A DNA stretch of 64,000 bases, from the NCBI GenBank assembly GCA_031308135.1, contig JAHLJT010009436.1, positions 142,808,303 through 142,872,302 on the forward strand. The letters run 5' to 3'. The position numbers were made by a program, and so were the translations under genes. Positions within the stretch are counted from its first letter, which is position 1. The number at the start of each line of letters is the position of its first letter. The notes below the pieces were generated by a model. It was not told the origin of the DNA, did not search any database, and saw only the letters and a list, made by a program, of their open reading frames with translations. Shown piece by piece: positions 11,901 through 22,075 of the stretch. This DNA is from Acheta domesticus. Taxonomy: Eukaryota; Arthropoda; Insecta; Orthoptera; Gryllidae.

Positions 11901-14900
11901 AAATAAATAATTTCATGAAATTCATTCAATATTTTTTCATGAAAGGAACTCTTGAGACTTTGTAGATTTATTACTGACCATATTAAATACAAGGCCTTAC
12001 CTTTCACACGAGTTATTGGGAACTTTGGTATCAAAACCATGAAGAGAAGAGCACACAGCATAGAAGAAACAAATTTCTTGAAAACAACAAGAGAAGGCGA
12101 TGGTTCCAAAATGACATTCTTGGAATTAGAATTGGAGTCCACACTCTGCAACACAATTATGAATTCGATTAATTAAAAAAAGTATTTTGTATACAATTTC
12201 AGAACAGAACAGATGAATGTTAAATTTTTCAGTACAGCAATAGTTACGAGCATAAAAATACAAAATGCCAGCCCGGTAGCCGAGATTGCTAAGGCAGTAA
12301 TACCAAAGCGATCTCGAGCTGAAGGGTGGCAGGTCTGAGTCGTGCCTCGGGCATGGTTGTATGTGTTAACGTCCTTTCACCCCCTATCATCACCGTATCA
12401 TTTCATCCTCATAGATACCATAACTTTAAAATCCAATAGTGGTCGCTAATGACCTAGAAGTTGATGCGACCTTAAATAACACACAAAAAAATACAAAATA
12501 GAATTTCGGACACTGAAACAATATTAAAGAAGAAACAACTGTCATAAATCATTAATTTCATTCTGTGATGTATGTTTCTTTTAAAATATCTACACTTTCT
12601 AATATTTATAATCCAGGTATTATCAAACACAAAATACCCAATATTTTTAATTTTCCTATGAAAAAGACTGACGGCAACTACCTTGTGGAATTTGCATGGT
12701 ACAGGGAGATTTTCAAGCAAGTGTGGTAAACATAATTTTAAACATGATTGTATTACCAATAACTTTCAGCCATACAGTCACATCTACCACACATTATCAC
12801 ATTAAAGATGTTCACACAAAGGAAGTTCTAGTATATTTTTGCTGCACAACTGCTTTATGATTTTATCTAATTTAAAACAGAATTAGTATTGAAGGCTTAT
12901 TTGTTACTCTAAAAATTCAATTTTTTAAATTTACTTCCTAAACTACTTCTACAAATGAATTCAATGACTTGGCAACAGTAAGGAATAGAACAAATATTTC
13001 TCTATAAAAGTTGTTACATTTCTCCACAAATGGTAAAAATCAGATAGGTAAAAATCTAAAATCAGCATATTTAAATACCTCATAAATAAATCTTTGGTTT
13101 GGAATTACGCAATATGTTTACATTTCTTAGCCCAAATCAACAAATTGAAACAAATAATTTGAAAGTAGAAGCAATGATCGCTAAATACACGGATGAAATA
13201 AAATTTTTAAATGGAGACTTGTAAAAATATGGAGTTTGTGCATTCCTTAGTGGGCAGCAATTGACTGCAATCTTGAACTTCTGTGCTTGCATACATGCAC
13301 AAAAGTGATGCGAAACGTGAACTGCACATGCACAGAAGATCGACAGTGCTTTCGACTGCTTTAATGTTCAAGGGTGCACAAACTCCCCAATATTAGTTTC
13401 ACTCACCGTGGATGGAGGAGCGTGCTTCAAGAAGTTGTGTCCATCAATAAAGTCTATATAATCTCTGTAGAAGAGAACAGGCCCACACATGAGGGCCTGG
13501 AAGTGGAACATGTAACTGAAATACTCCAGGGCTGTGGGCATTTTCCTGAAAGAGAAAAAAAAATATCCCTTCATCAACAAAATCCAATAAAAAGAAACAA
13601 ATTATAATTGCAGATGAGCAATGATGAACAAAGTGTATAAGACTGTGTCCAAACATATTTTCTTACAGAGTGCAATTTCAAATAATAATTAACTCAAAAT
13701 GTAATTAGCTGACTCAATTGCTCTCATATTTCAAAACCAAATTTCAGCATTCAATGCAAAATTCCAGTTGCTAGCAACACACAGAGTATACTCCACAAAT
13801 ACAGTTGACAGAAAGAATGAATCAAGATATGCAGACAATGGAACTCTCATTATTCAAATTAAACATAATTTGGGTTGAAGTGGATATGCATAAATTTGGA
13901 TGAAGACAGAAATCAAGTATATCAAATTCAGGAAAAATGTAACTTTAATTCAGGAAAATAAGTTTAAAAAAAGAAATGGAAAGTGTAAATACTGGACACA
14001 AAAAAGAACATACACTAAATTTACTAGTACTGCACTTACTAAATAAACTTTTTATCATGTTATTCTAAAATTTTAATTTTTACATGTTTCAAAAAACAGG
14101 TTTTTAATAATTATTTTTGACAATGCATTAGCATGAGAACAATATTATACATTTAAACATTAAGTTACCAATCAGGACTACATATAATTTCCTAAATTTT
14201 GACACCTGCATTCTCTTTTCACACAACATTAATTTTAAGATGATTCAAGCTTCATGAAATTGGAATTCTACTGAATACAGAATGTGAATAGGGTCGGTTA
14301 CAAGACCGAGATCAGCTAATAAAATTTAAATAGATTTATGGATTTAGTTAATTACATTTTTGTTCTTCCAGAAAACGTGATTCACTGAATAAATATTATA
14401 ATAAGAAACTCATTAGACTGAATAAACAATTGTTTTGTGTTCTGATAAAAATTGAATGTTTTAAAAAGATATCAAAGTAAAGTTAGAAAGTAAACCACTT
14501 CAGAACACTTCATTCTTTACTGTATGATAGTAATTTTAATAATTGAGAAAATACTTTGTAATAATACAAAATATACTCGAACAAATCACTAATTAAATAT
14601 TTTCTCTGCAATACAGATTTAGTAAACAAAATTACAGGGGCAACTAAATATAAGACATTGATAATCAGCAACATTCTAGGAACTTACTGAAAAAATATAC
14701 ATTGCTTAGGTGGAACACTACTTACTTGATCATATGATATTTCTGGTTAGCTGTCAATTCCTCTTCTTGACGAGTTAGTCCATCATGGAGACTGAAGGCT
14801 AAACTTGTAACCTTTTGAGTAATCACCATGAGAGGCCCTATATAATAAAAGCACATTGACAAATTAACAGAGAAATACAAGAGACCAAATTTAATTTAAT

Positions 14901-16432
14901 AAACTACGATCTTAAAAGTGCCACTTTAAAATTAAACTAAATAAAGGTGCAATAACAAAATGCTGTGCCATAAGTGTGCAATAGCTTTTCCAATTCCATT
15001 AATTATATTTAAACTTTATTTCCATAAAACTCACCAGTGATATCTAACGTATAAGACCCATAATCATACATTTGACGGTGGAGATGGATGCAAGACAAAT
15101 ATATTAGAGCTACTGCAAGGACAGTTCTGGAAGGTAAAAAGGAAGACGAAAACATAACAAACATAACAATGTAGAATTTTGAAACTCTAATATATCAGAA
15201 TTTCTAATACCTTTGCATGACATGTGGGCTTTGGGTTCTCATGACAATGTAGCATAACGCTGGAAGTCCAGCAAGATGAACTGCTTGCCTGTACAAAAAC
15301 ACAAATGACATGACTTTTCTGCATAGTAAGAACTCAGATATTACTACAAGAAAATCAATGTATCAATTCAAAGGCAAGAACATCAAGAGTAAAATAAGAC
15401 TTGCATAAAATTTGCATGTTAGATGAAAATGAAATCATATCAAATAAAAAAAAATTGTTCTCAGAATTTTTGAAACATTAGTTATTAACATTTATTTCTT
15501 TATACTATTCTGATTCCTTAGATAATTTGTGATGATATTAAACTACTTAGACTCATAATACATATTTTGAGAAGATTGAAATTTGCAATAACTCCACTAA
15601 CCATTTAATATTATTTTGACTTACATTCCAAAGCAGAAGTATCCAAAAGCAAGACCAAGCACGAGTCCGAATGCATGACGAGTTGCGGCACTAGTTTTAG
15701 ATGGATGGAGAACACTTCTGAACAATGGTGCTAAACCCAAAGCCAGGAACTGACTTATTATAAAATTCACCTAAAACAAGATAACGCTCTCTTAATTTAT
15801 GTACATTACACTACGTCAAGTCGTTTGGATTAATATACAGGAAAAACTATCACATTTGCATTGCATAAACTGTCTGCAACAGGAGCTAATTTAAAATGCA
15901 ATACGTCGGTAATGAACTCACAAACGCAGAATTCTCTGTAATGAAGGGAGAAAATGCTGTGGTTTATAACGTGTACAAATAAACCGCCAAAAAATGCAGC
16001 TTCTAGATAGTAGCCGGGATTGGTCAGCTACTCTGAATCGATGACATACGTAATACACTTCGTGATCGATTTAATAAATACAGCGGCAGGACGACGCATG
16101 GACAAGGGATTCATTATCATTTTTATGAATGAGAAACATTTGTCGAATGACTGTCACTTGGTGATTCTGTAACTAGCACTCAGAAAGGGTCTTAAAAACA
16201 ATGAATCGTCGGTAGAAGAAAAGTACATGCAGCGAAAGAAGCACTTCAATACGCCGGAACCGATACATCGGCGGTGAAAAGAAGACGACTGTACTGCCCG
16301 GATTCAGCTTCAGTTCACCACACTGCGTCTCCAGATGTCACTAACCTGATCCACGGGTATTCCCGACATGTCGGAAACCCATGAAAACAGGCGGCTTCCA
16401 TCATAGTAAACATAATCCACCGCCTCCGCCAT
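2814..16432 (-). CDS. oys: Lysophospholipid acyltransferase, MBOAT1/2 (oysgedart) type, complete in 11 exons
   Basis: Joined minus-strand exons: 16346-16432, 15625-15770, 15211-15288, 15035-15126, 14726-14837, 13407-13545, 12001-12145, 8446-8651, 7622-7819, 3752-3903, 2814-2943. All ten introns are GT-AG and every junction keeps phase, giving 494 aa, close to the roughly 500 aa usual for animal MBOAT1/2. The family (known) moves an acyl group from acyl-CoA onto lysophospholipids in the ER membrane (Lands cycle remodelling). Seen: many hydrophobic membrane segments, the MBOAT signature with Asn348 in QWNKGTTRWL and the presumed catalytic His379 in SALWHGFYPGYY, and a C-terminal KKLD that fits a dilysine ER-retrieval signal. 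SALWHG.YPGYY separates it from LPCAT3-type (nessy) enzymes, which have WHGLHSGY-like sequence. Start chosen because the ATG begins MAEAVDYVYYDGSRLFSWV, the usual N-terminus, inside the CpG-rich 5' block. No frameshift or missing key residue. Substrate preference cannot be read from sequence. Confidence 0.95.
3752..3903 (-). CDS. oys: MBOAT1/2 coding exon 10 (residues 402-452)
   Basis: It encodes VRRSIRPYFMGSKSHKAVYD and a long hydrophobic run ending in FVILEFWPSVNLYL. The RR..RP.F loop and the F.....W.S...Y pattern match the family C-terminal half. Donor is GTAAGT. The preceding intron (3904-7621) is packed with degenerate repeats. Confidence 0.94.
3988..4036. repeat. AAC/AAT-type microsatellite
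   Basis: A run of ACAACAA and AATAAT trinucleotides in the intron between exons 9 and 10. It is simple sequence with no coding meaning. Confidence 0.7.
4125..6130 (+). repeat. Multi-copy degenerate repeat beginning TAGTGGTGCTACAGAATGGC
   Basis: Three diverged units start near 4129, 4862 and 5261 with the landmark GTGGTGCTACAGAATGGCA. They then share a GCCAGCTGCCAT(C/T)TATC segment, a TTTTTGA.ATTTTTCAATTTTT segment, and an end resembling GTGAGAGAtATTTTAAAAAATTACA. The first is about 0.73 kb; the second is shorter. An inverted copy lies at about 33.9-34.6 kb, ending in the same landmark. No coding capacity is visible; a non-autonomous transposon family is the simplest reading. Confidence 0.6.
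5306..5495. mobile_element. Small inverted-repeat element inside the preceding repeat
   Basis: Arms of about 34 bp (5341-5374 and 5466-5499) are near-perfect inverted copies around CAGTTCCTTAAAAA/TTTTTTAGGAACTG. Between them is a short direct repeat with AATATCCGGGAA. ATTAGTTTTC appears at 5296-5305 and again at 5496-5505, as expected of a target duplication, although the right copy overlaps the arm, so exact ends are uncertain. Confidence 0.45.
6564..6926. repeat. GA-rich simple-sequence tract
   Basis: About 360 bp of GAGAGGGAGACAGAGAG-type purine repeats with interspersed AGCAAGATGGA units. It produces long open frames on both strands that are low-complexity artefacts. It sits in the intron between exons 9 and 10. 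Confidence 0.85.
7622..7819 (-). CDS. oys: MBOAT1/2 coding exon 9, catalytic (residues 336-401)
   Basis: This exon holds both conserved polar residues of MBOAT enzymes: Asn348 in EQWNKGTTRWL and His379 in SALWHGFYPGYY. By family knowledge the histidine, buried in a membrane segment, is the catalytic base and the Asn is essential. The rest, LTFASGAMFTFASRA, is the following hydrophobic stretch. It is phase 0 at both ends, 66 codons. Confidence 0.96.
8446..8651 (-). CDS. oys: MBOAT1/2 coding exon 8 (residues 267-335)
   Basis: It encodes EADFVAEESLVSKMCYLIVA and onward, including FKYYHAWLLADAICNASG, GFNGYRKDGSARWDLISNVD and VLGFE. The K.Y.AW.LADA..N..G.GF.G....G...WD..SN block is a signature preceding the catalytic exon. 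It ends exactly in phase 0 with a GTGAGA donor. Confidence 0.95.
8820..9500 (-). pseudogene. Unrecognised coding-like remnant, possibly transposon-derived
   Basis: Two minus-strand open stretches in the intron between exons 7 and 8 (about 9256-9495 and 8952-9182) read basic peptides such as NGGSAIYKFAVHNSITRTLN and ADERLKRKFNEKSFQKG. At 8822-8855 lies TACCCGAATATAAAAC, a motif common at ends of DNA-transposon repeats. I do not recognise the protein, and neither stretch has a splice context linking it to the host gene. Confidence 0.25.
9780..10347. repeat. GGGACAA minisatellite with a strand switch
   Basis: From about 9780 to 9960 the plus strand shows TTGTCCCATTTTGTCCC-like units. From 9960 on it shows the complement, GGGACAAATGGGACAAG, so the array is an imperfect inverted pair. 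The unit is about 9-11 bp and degenerate. The array resumes at 10694-10775 after a SINE. Its open frames (for example MGHWNKVENWNKGQN) are repeat artefacts. Confidence 0.75.
10355..10685 (-). mobile_element. tRNA-derived SINE, family B, in the minisatellite
   Basis: On the minus strand it starts with a tRNA-like head containing a B box GGTTCAAGCCC (10645-10635). A body of about 250 nt follows, sharing TCCTCAAGCCTAAA, GCCTGTTTCATCGCCC and AGTCTCGCCATGTAAAAT with the copy at 58.9 kb. TGACAAGT occurs at 10347-10354 and 10686-10693, consistent with a target duplication, although similar words occur in the host array. Confidence 0.75.
12001..12145 (-). CDS. oys: MBOAT1/2 coding exon 7 (residues 219-267)
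   Basis: It encodes a polar loop SVDSNSNSKNVILEPSPS, which is the variable cytosolic or lumenal loop of the family, and then FVSSMLCALLFMVLIPKF, a membrane segment. Donor is GTAAGG; the first base of Glu267 is here. Confidence 0.9.
12267..12486 (+). mobile_element. tRNA-Leu-like SINE, family D, intronic, with 13-bp target duplication
   Basis: The head has an A-box-like TAGCCGAGATTGCTAAGGC (12277-12295), resembling tRNA-Leu, and a B-box-like GGTCTGAGTC (12332-12341). The tail ends GTTGATGCGACCTTAAATAA plus an AC-rich end. AAAAATACAAAAT flanks it exactly at 12254-12266 and 12487-12499. It lies in the intron between exons 6 and 7, antisense to the gene. Confidence 0.8.
13231..13386. mobile_element. 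MITE-like element next to the exon 6 donor
   Basis: A 156-bp unit bounded by GGAGTTTGTGCA and its inverse TGCACAAACTCC. The interior (GGGCAGCAATTGACTGCAAT, ACAAAAGTGATGCGAAACGT, ATCGACAGTGCTTTCGA) matches the element at 23129-23274, but CGCATGCGCA sites there are TGCATAC or ACATGCAC here, as CpG decay would give. It ends about 15 nt from the donor of exon 6. Confidence 0.7.
13407..13545 (-). CDS. oys: MBOAT1/2 coding exon 6 (residues 172-218)
   Basis: It encodes KMPTALEYFSYMFHFQALMC, GPVLFYRDYIDFIDG and HNFLKHAPPST. The P..LEYFSY.F.FQ...GP...Y.DY..FI.G pattern is diagnostic for the family. The acceptor follows a polypyrimidine tract and the donor is GTGAGT. A 156-bp MITE-like repeat ends about 15 nt beyond the donor GT. 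Confidence 0.95.
14726..14837 (-). CDS. oys: MBOAT1/2 coding exon 5 (residues 135-172)
   Basis: It encodes GPLMVITQKVTSLAFSLHDG and then LTRQEEELTANQKYHMIK. The GPLM..TQK.TSLAF..HDG block is among the most conserved parts of MBOAT1/2. Donor is GTAAGT; Lys172 is split 2+1 with the next exon. Confidence 0.95.
15035..15126 (-). CDS. oys: MBOAT1/2 coding exon 4 (residues 104-135)
   Basis: It encodes a hydrophobic stretch TVLAVALIYLSCIHLHR and then QMYDYGSYTLDITG, the conserved YDYG....DITGP element that continues in the next exon. Donor is GTGAGT; one base of Gly135 is carried over. Confidence 0.94.
15211..15288 (-). CDS. oys: MBOAT1/2 coding exon 3 (residues 78-104)
   Basis: It encodes QAVHLAGLPALCYIVMRTQS and then PHVMQR, a membrane segment followed by the basic loop seen in insect MBOAT1/2 proteins. 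It has an AG acceptor and a GTATTA donor and leaves two bases of Arg104 to the next exon. Confidence 0.92.
15625..15770 (-). CDS. oys: MBOAT1/2 coding exon 2 (residues 30-78)
   Basis: It encodes two membrane segments: VNFIISQFLALGLAPLF, and after a LHPSKTSAATRH loop, GLVLGLAFGYFCFGM. The HPSKTS..TRH loop is a recognisable MBOAT1/2 feature. Acceptor is TTTTAG and donor GTAAGT; the exon leaves two bases of Met78 to be completed by the next exon. Confidence 0.94.
16346..16432 (-). CDS. oys: MBOAT1/2 coding exon 1 (residues 1-29)
   Basis: This exon starts at an ATG and reads MAEAVDYVYYDGSRLFSW followed by VSDMSGIPVDQ. The YDGS..F element just before the first membrane segment is typical of the family N-terminus. 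It ends in phase 0 with a GTTAGT donor. The codons are GC-rich at the very start, because the exon lies at the edge of the CpG block. Confidence 0.92.
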
Positions 16433-16600
16433 CGCGCACTCGTCGGCGGTGCTCTCCTGGGCGCGACTGTCCTGTCAGACGCGCCTGGCTGGCCGCGGCT
16501 CAGCGCAGCGCAGCGCGGCGCGGCGCGGCGCGGCACGGCGCGGCGGCGGCGGTAGTGGGGAGTCAGGAGTGGGGCGCGAAGGGCGGGGTTACGACTGCCA
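16433..16600 (-). promoter_or_regulatory. oys: CpG-rich 5' UTR and promoter region of the MBOAT gene
   Basis: Immediately upstream of the start codon the sequence switches from AT-rich to strongly GC- and CpG-rich, with short GCGCGGCGCG-type iterations near 16505-16550. Such a block directly at the first coding exon is what a CpG-type promoter looks like. No TATA box or defined initiator was identified. Open frames across it reflect GC bias only. Confidence 0.6.
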
Positions 16601-16899
16601 CCTCTTCTCTTCAGGCGATCACCGGAGAATTCTTATTGTTACATAATGGCACAATGGATGACCTGATGGGTGACGAGGATAACAGAATTAAGCGTTTAGG
16701 GGCGCCGTGTGCTAAGTCGGATGAAACATGACTCACTCAATCCGCCGCCGTGGCCGAGGCTCGCGAAAGGGCAGCCGTGGAGAGCACGTGTGGCTAAAAC
16801 GGTCGGTGAGAAAAGGCGAACGTCACGCGCGTGGGTGCAGGCCAGCGGCGCTGACCCAGAGAGTTAAAGAAGCGCGATCACCTCGCTGGAACAACGGCG

Positions 16900-19800
16900 T
16901 TCGGTCAGAGCTGCACCGTTAAAAGTGTTTTCAACGGTCGTCGCTCATCGATGTAATACCGTCATCGATATAATATCCTGATAGATTCTGGATTTCTTTC
17001 TTCCTCTACGCTCACATTATACATATATATCATCGCTTCACTTTTCGGCCCGTTGTTGTTGTTGTTGTTGACGTCATGGCCGAATTGTTTTTATGGGATG
17101 AAACGTGAACAGTTAGTATATGATCTCCAGCGTTCTGTATCATCTTATTTCTTTGGCTCTGTGTGCGAGCAAATGCTTGGGATTTGTCGTAAGTAGAATT
17201 ATTCTTTAAAAAAATAAATAAATAGGAAATGGAAAAAAGGATTGTTTTCGAACTCTGAATCAAGAAATATAATTCGCTTGAATAATGTATTGAAGTTAAT
17301 TATTATTTAACGTAACGCTTTTGTGCTGAATGAAGCACAGTGGTTAATTTTGGCTCCGTAACTGGACAAAACAAGAAAACGCAATATGGTCCAGAGCCTT
17401 ACAAACTGCTCCTCTTGACTGAAGAAAAACCCAACCAATCGGAAATGGGCAAGAGAGCTCGTCAGTCAGCTCGTGAAAGGATCATATAAGGTAGATTTGC
17501 GACCACTCAGTGAAGGGTCGTGGACGGATGTTGACAAGTCATTTTACAAGTGCGAATAGGGATGACGATTTAGACGTCTACTAATGACGTTAAGTTGAAA
17601 GTCCATGGTGGAAGTAATACCTAAATAACGAAGTTTTTACTTGTTAATTTTCATAATTTAATTTAATAATTTAATTCGTCGGTTATTGATAATTATCAAG
17701 CCGCGTACTTCAAAAACGAATGTGCTTACAATACCACGTATTTTCTCGAATAATTTGTCACAGTTACCTAATTTTTAATTGCAACATTCTGTCCTCATGG
17801 CACTTCAGCCATCACATGAAATATCTAAACAATATAACTCCAAATTACTAGAAACATATGAGTAATATTTTGAAAAAAGTTTAATTTGAGAACTAATATC
17901 GAGGAATACAGTATATTACATTAAGAACGAAATCTCTAGCTTCAGTATTAAAGATCTAGATCAGTATTAAAGATCTGATTTGAAAAATAATTTCACTTTG
18001 TCACCATATAATTGAAAATTTCGAAAATGCTACTAATATTTTGAAAATGAAAATAGTTAAAAATTTAATATTGAGGAATATATTGCTTTTAAAAATCTAT
18101 TATCTTCAGTATTAAAGGAACAGGACAGTCACAAAAAAATTAACTTTTTTAATTTTGGAAATTCCAGATATTTTAATATCAAACCGATGTAATAGCATTA
18201 AACTATTTGATACATATAGCAATATGTTACATGGTATAGCATTATTCTATATGAGCATACAATTTAAAAAAATGAAAATGACCTAGGAACTTCTCGTAAA
18301 GTACCTTCAAAATTGAAAGACGTTTCAAATTCAAGAGGCCGCGACATCAGACAGGTAAATCGGGAAATATCAATTTTGCTGAAAATTCTATTTAAAGTTT
18401 AGGTGCTAGTGTTATTCAGAGTAGGTCGGACAGATGTTAAAAAATAAAAATCAGTATCTGGGATCCCAGAATCATGTATATTATGTCCAAATCTCGACAT
18501 CGATTTTTTATAGCATTACACACCATTTTTACTACTTGTGCGAGAAAGGAAGCAAATGTGTTCAAATTCAAACTGATTTAAAACGAAAAACAGATAAAAA
18601 CAGCACTTTTGATTATGGATTTTCAAAGCATTCTCCGGAGCTTCTACTTTGATGCTGTATTATGCTGTAGCCGCGTGTATATGGGTTTTGCGACCGTTTG
18701 CGTCCATGTGTTTTTCTTGATTTTAGTTTCCGGGTACTTCGTGCGAAGAGCGATCTTCAATTTATTATATCGGCTTGTTTCCGTTTAAAAAGCGATGCCC
18801 ACGGAAAATATCAGGTCAGAAGAAGAATGTGAAGAATGTTCAATAACATTTTACTTAATGTTTAAAGAAGTATCTTTGTTATTCAGTGACTCTTTTCAAA
18901 ACAACTTGCTTAACCGTGGAATGGAAATCATCGCAACGCTACCAGATTCCTAAGTGAGAAGAGGAAATAGTTGGCAGTGTTTTTAAGAGCAGTCCATTAA
19001 GTTGAAAAGAAAAATGATCACTTTTGCATTCAAGAAGTAAATTTATCTTATGCACATTTATTCTTAAAAAGAGTTCGTTAATGATTGACTCGAGGAAGTA
19101 GACATATTTTAAAATTTTGGGGCAAATAATATTTATCAGAGAATCGTGATTAAACTGAATTAAATTGTTTAAATCGCTGCATCAGAATATTGAACGAATA
19201 AAAATCACTAGAGATAAAAAAATCGCCTGATTAAAATATTTTCTAGTTTTCGTTGAGTTGGCCTACACGTCCCTCCGTTAAAGCAAAATAAATTACACAC
19301 CTAAGTGAACCGGTATATTTCGTACATGCTTGACGGCGCATACAATTTTAGTTTATGCAGCAGATATGATCGATCAAAGATAATTATCTCTGAAGAGGGG
19401 CATGTGCTGAGACACAAGTGCTGCAATTTGTCTGCAGAAAAAGTGTTCAAGAGTAAAACAAAAAATGAAACAAATTCTGCATTTTCAAATTCAAAAGCGA
19501 TTGGGGAACGAGTACATAGCGTGTGGAAGCACCCGGCCTGTTCTCTCGAGTTTGAATGATATGGCATTGTTGGGAGCCGTGAAACAAGAACTTTCGAGCA
19601 AGGGTAAGGTTTATTGTAATCTCGGCAGATATGCTTCTAAAATCAGGTTCCTTTCAGATTCTTTGAGACTGATGTTGGTAATATCGTATAATCTCCTTTG
19701 ATGAGTGTCATGATTGATAGTTTACCACCATTTCAGACATGTGATGTTTAACGAAAACAATAGAAGGAAGAGAACACCTCTCCGGGTTAACGAATTCCGA

Positions 19801-20050
19801 GACACTCCGCATGAAAACTGAAACACACGAGAGATAACAGCAGATTTTCTTTGATATCCTCTGGCATTAATACTTCCCAAAAAATAATCGCACTCACAAG
19901 GAAAAAGCTGACAGGAATGCTACTTAAACGTAATATCAGTTATTTTGAAATAAGCAGATGATTAAAGTTCCATACTTGGTCGTGCAAATAGCGTCAACAA
20001 GAACAAGCCTTTTCGTTGTACCTCCCTTCCCTCTTCTCTTTTTCCCCTCT
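16900..20050. other. AT-rich intergenic DNA with scattered repeat fragments
   Basis: No host exon recognised. It contains a short TTG microsatellite (about 17048-17070) and, at 18300-18430, an inverted fragment of the dispersed family that carries AACACTAGCGCCTAAAC elsewhere. Open frames such as those near 19300-19700 are short and featureless. Confidence 0.35.
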
Positions 20051-20089
20051 CTCTTCCAGTTGGCATTAGTCTAGTTCGAGAGATCAGTC

Positions 20090-20364
20090 ATCTTGCAGTC
20101 CCTAGTACGGGAGTTGGGACAGGATGGGAAAGGAAGAAGTGCGAGCGGTCCGTGATACGTTGATTAAGGAAGGGTTCAGTCATCCACTTAGACATGGTAA
20201 GTGGAATCTACGAGCCCGATCATTCGAAAAATGTTAGAATAAGAAGTCTCCAGGTTGTGGTGTCGTCCGATGCAACTACTTAGCAGGTGTCGGTCAGGGC
20301 TTGAACCCAGGATCTCGCCTCGCAAGTACTCGCGCATATGTACGCTAATGCCATGTTGTACCAC
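20090..20364 (-). mobile_element. tRNA-derived SINE-like element, family C
   Basis: Reading the minus strand, the head GTGGTACAACATGGCATTAGCG has an A-box-like part at 20353-20342 and a B box GGTTCAAGCCC at about 20307-20297. Downstream sequence shares GAAG.GCGAGCGGTCCGTG-like text with family A. The tail end is unclear and no target duplication was found, so the left boundary is approximate. Confidence 0.45.
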
Positions 20365-20426
20365 AAAAGATAGTCCCGGAGTATGTGCTTTTTATTCTGA
20401 TTAGTGTTGATATGCTAATAGGAAAT

Positions 20427-20955
20427 CGATTAATTGATTATTTCATATTTCCTGGCGCGTCAATTGCTGTGGTCATTAAGTTCATAAACATAGTGCATGT
20501 TTTATCATGGACAATGATAATGTCCTTCCCCCGCTGGATGGTGAGATCCTGCGCCATCCTACACGTTTGGTTGCCCTCCAGCTATCTCTCCCAGCGGGGT
20601 ACCGCCTCAGCTGGGACAAGTACTAACTTCCCGTTTGGTCTCCCAACATATGTAGTGGTGTGGTGCATGCTTGAGTAAGAGTGTTAGTAAGGAGCTAGGA
20701 TAGAACAAGGAAGAGAAAGGGAAGATCGCGCGAGGTCCGTGCCTCACTTGTTAGGGATCTGTTCCGCTTTCGCCTGGTATTGAACAGAGAAACCGCGGAA
20801 AACTACCGATCAGAGCAGCCGGCCACTAGAATTCTCCTCCAAACGCCGTATTCGACCTAGTTATCTAGCCAGTGTCGAAAATCCTGGCGGAACTCGAACC
20901 CTATGACCTACCGGTCAGAGTCACATCAGTTGAGGCCCTCAGCCACCTCAACCGG
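20427..20955 (-). mobile_element. tRNA-derived SINE, family A, 529 bp
   Basis: Same layout as the copy at 55.4-56.0 kb: the head (right end) carries GGTTCGAGTTCCGCC-type B box sequence in degenerate form, the body shares GAGCAGCCGGCC.CTAGAATT, and the tail at the left is AATCAATTAATC-like. TAGGAAAT flanks it at 20419-20426 and 20956-20963. About 530 bp is long for a SINE. Confidence 0.75.
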
Positions 20956-21092
20956 TAGGAAATAGGTCTGTTTGTCAAATACAAGAGAAGCAGATGTTCT
21001 GCGGGATGCAGGCGCGAGTTCGAGTAAGTGTCACAGTAGAACTCAGTTGGTGAGAGGAGAAGAAGGCGCAAACACGACATACAGGATCTTAG

Positions 21093-21273
21093 CAGGGACG
21101 AATCCAGGGGGTGGGTGCTCATGCTCCCTTCATAGCCAACATTAAAGAAAACTCAATAAATTAAATCCAATTATAGCATATTGATCGCAGGACTTGCAAA
21201 GGTGAATTTTCGTTGTATCATGAGGGTTCTAGCTGAACCCCCCTCAACGAAATACTTTCTGGACACGCCCCTG
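21093..21273. mobile_element. hAT-type MITE, 181 bp
   Basis: The ends are CAGGGACGAATCCAG and the inverse of CAGGGGCGTGTCCAG, typical of hAT termini. The 8 bp outside are GATCTTAG (21085-21092) and GATGTTGG (21274-21281), a diverged 8-bp duplication. No coding capacity. Confidence 0.6.
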
Positions 21274-22017
21274 GATGTTGGAGACTACACGATCAGGAGG
21301 ATGATAATCGAGCCCGCGGATGTTTGGAAATGCTCGTCCTGTAGCATCTACTAAATGCCGATACAGTTGGCAAAAGGCTCCACGACGTGACGCAATTCAA
21401 GTTACACAAATGTACGTCTAGATACACGGCAACTGCCCATATCGTCGTTGGCCAAGTGTCAGTGAGTGGAGGCAACGAGAGACGTCCAATATGAATAGTT
21501 TGTTTTCGCATACAGAGAGACGTGCATGTGGTCACATATACAGACTTGCAAATGGTTTCATAGCATGGATGCCCAACCACACGATAATAGTAGGGCGTGC
21601 GTGTTAATTGTTTGCTTCCGCGCCAACTCTCTATTCCAACAGGACAATGTCCGTTTAATGTCGTTGCCGAGTCAAGGGTTAGCCTTGACTTGAAGTTTGT
21701 TCTAGCAAGTCGCTTATCCATGCCTGTCCCCAATCGAAAATGTCTGATACGCAATTGTCAATCTCTTGCGACTCCATCCGTAACGTGAAATATGGAGGGA
21801 TCGAGAGCGAATAAGCTAAATGAGACACTCTCATTTCCTTATACTTAATTTTATTTTGGATTTCGTGATCATTTCAATTACTAGACAATGATCTACTCTC
21901 TGCTCTACAATATGATTAGCAGTTCATTTGGTAGCAGTTCATTTGGTTTGCAAGGACAGTCACGAGTGAAAGTATTTCGCCCTTACGCACGGACGTCTAC
22001 AAACACACAAACATATT

Positions 22018-22075
22018 CTCTCACTCTCTCGCTCACACACACACACACACACATATATACACACACTAACCCATA
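22018..22075. repeat. TC/AC microsatellite
   Basis: A CTCTCACTCTC stretch runs into ACACACACAC and ATATATACACACAC. Simple sequence only. Confidence 0.8.

Noticed and set aside
21293..21754. A 153-codon minus-strand frame
   Set aside because: No recognised domain, mixed composition, an overlapping opposite-strand frame, and no splice or promoter context. It is probably chance or a decayed element.
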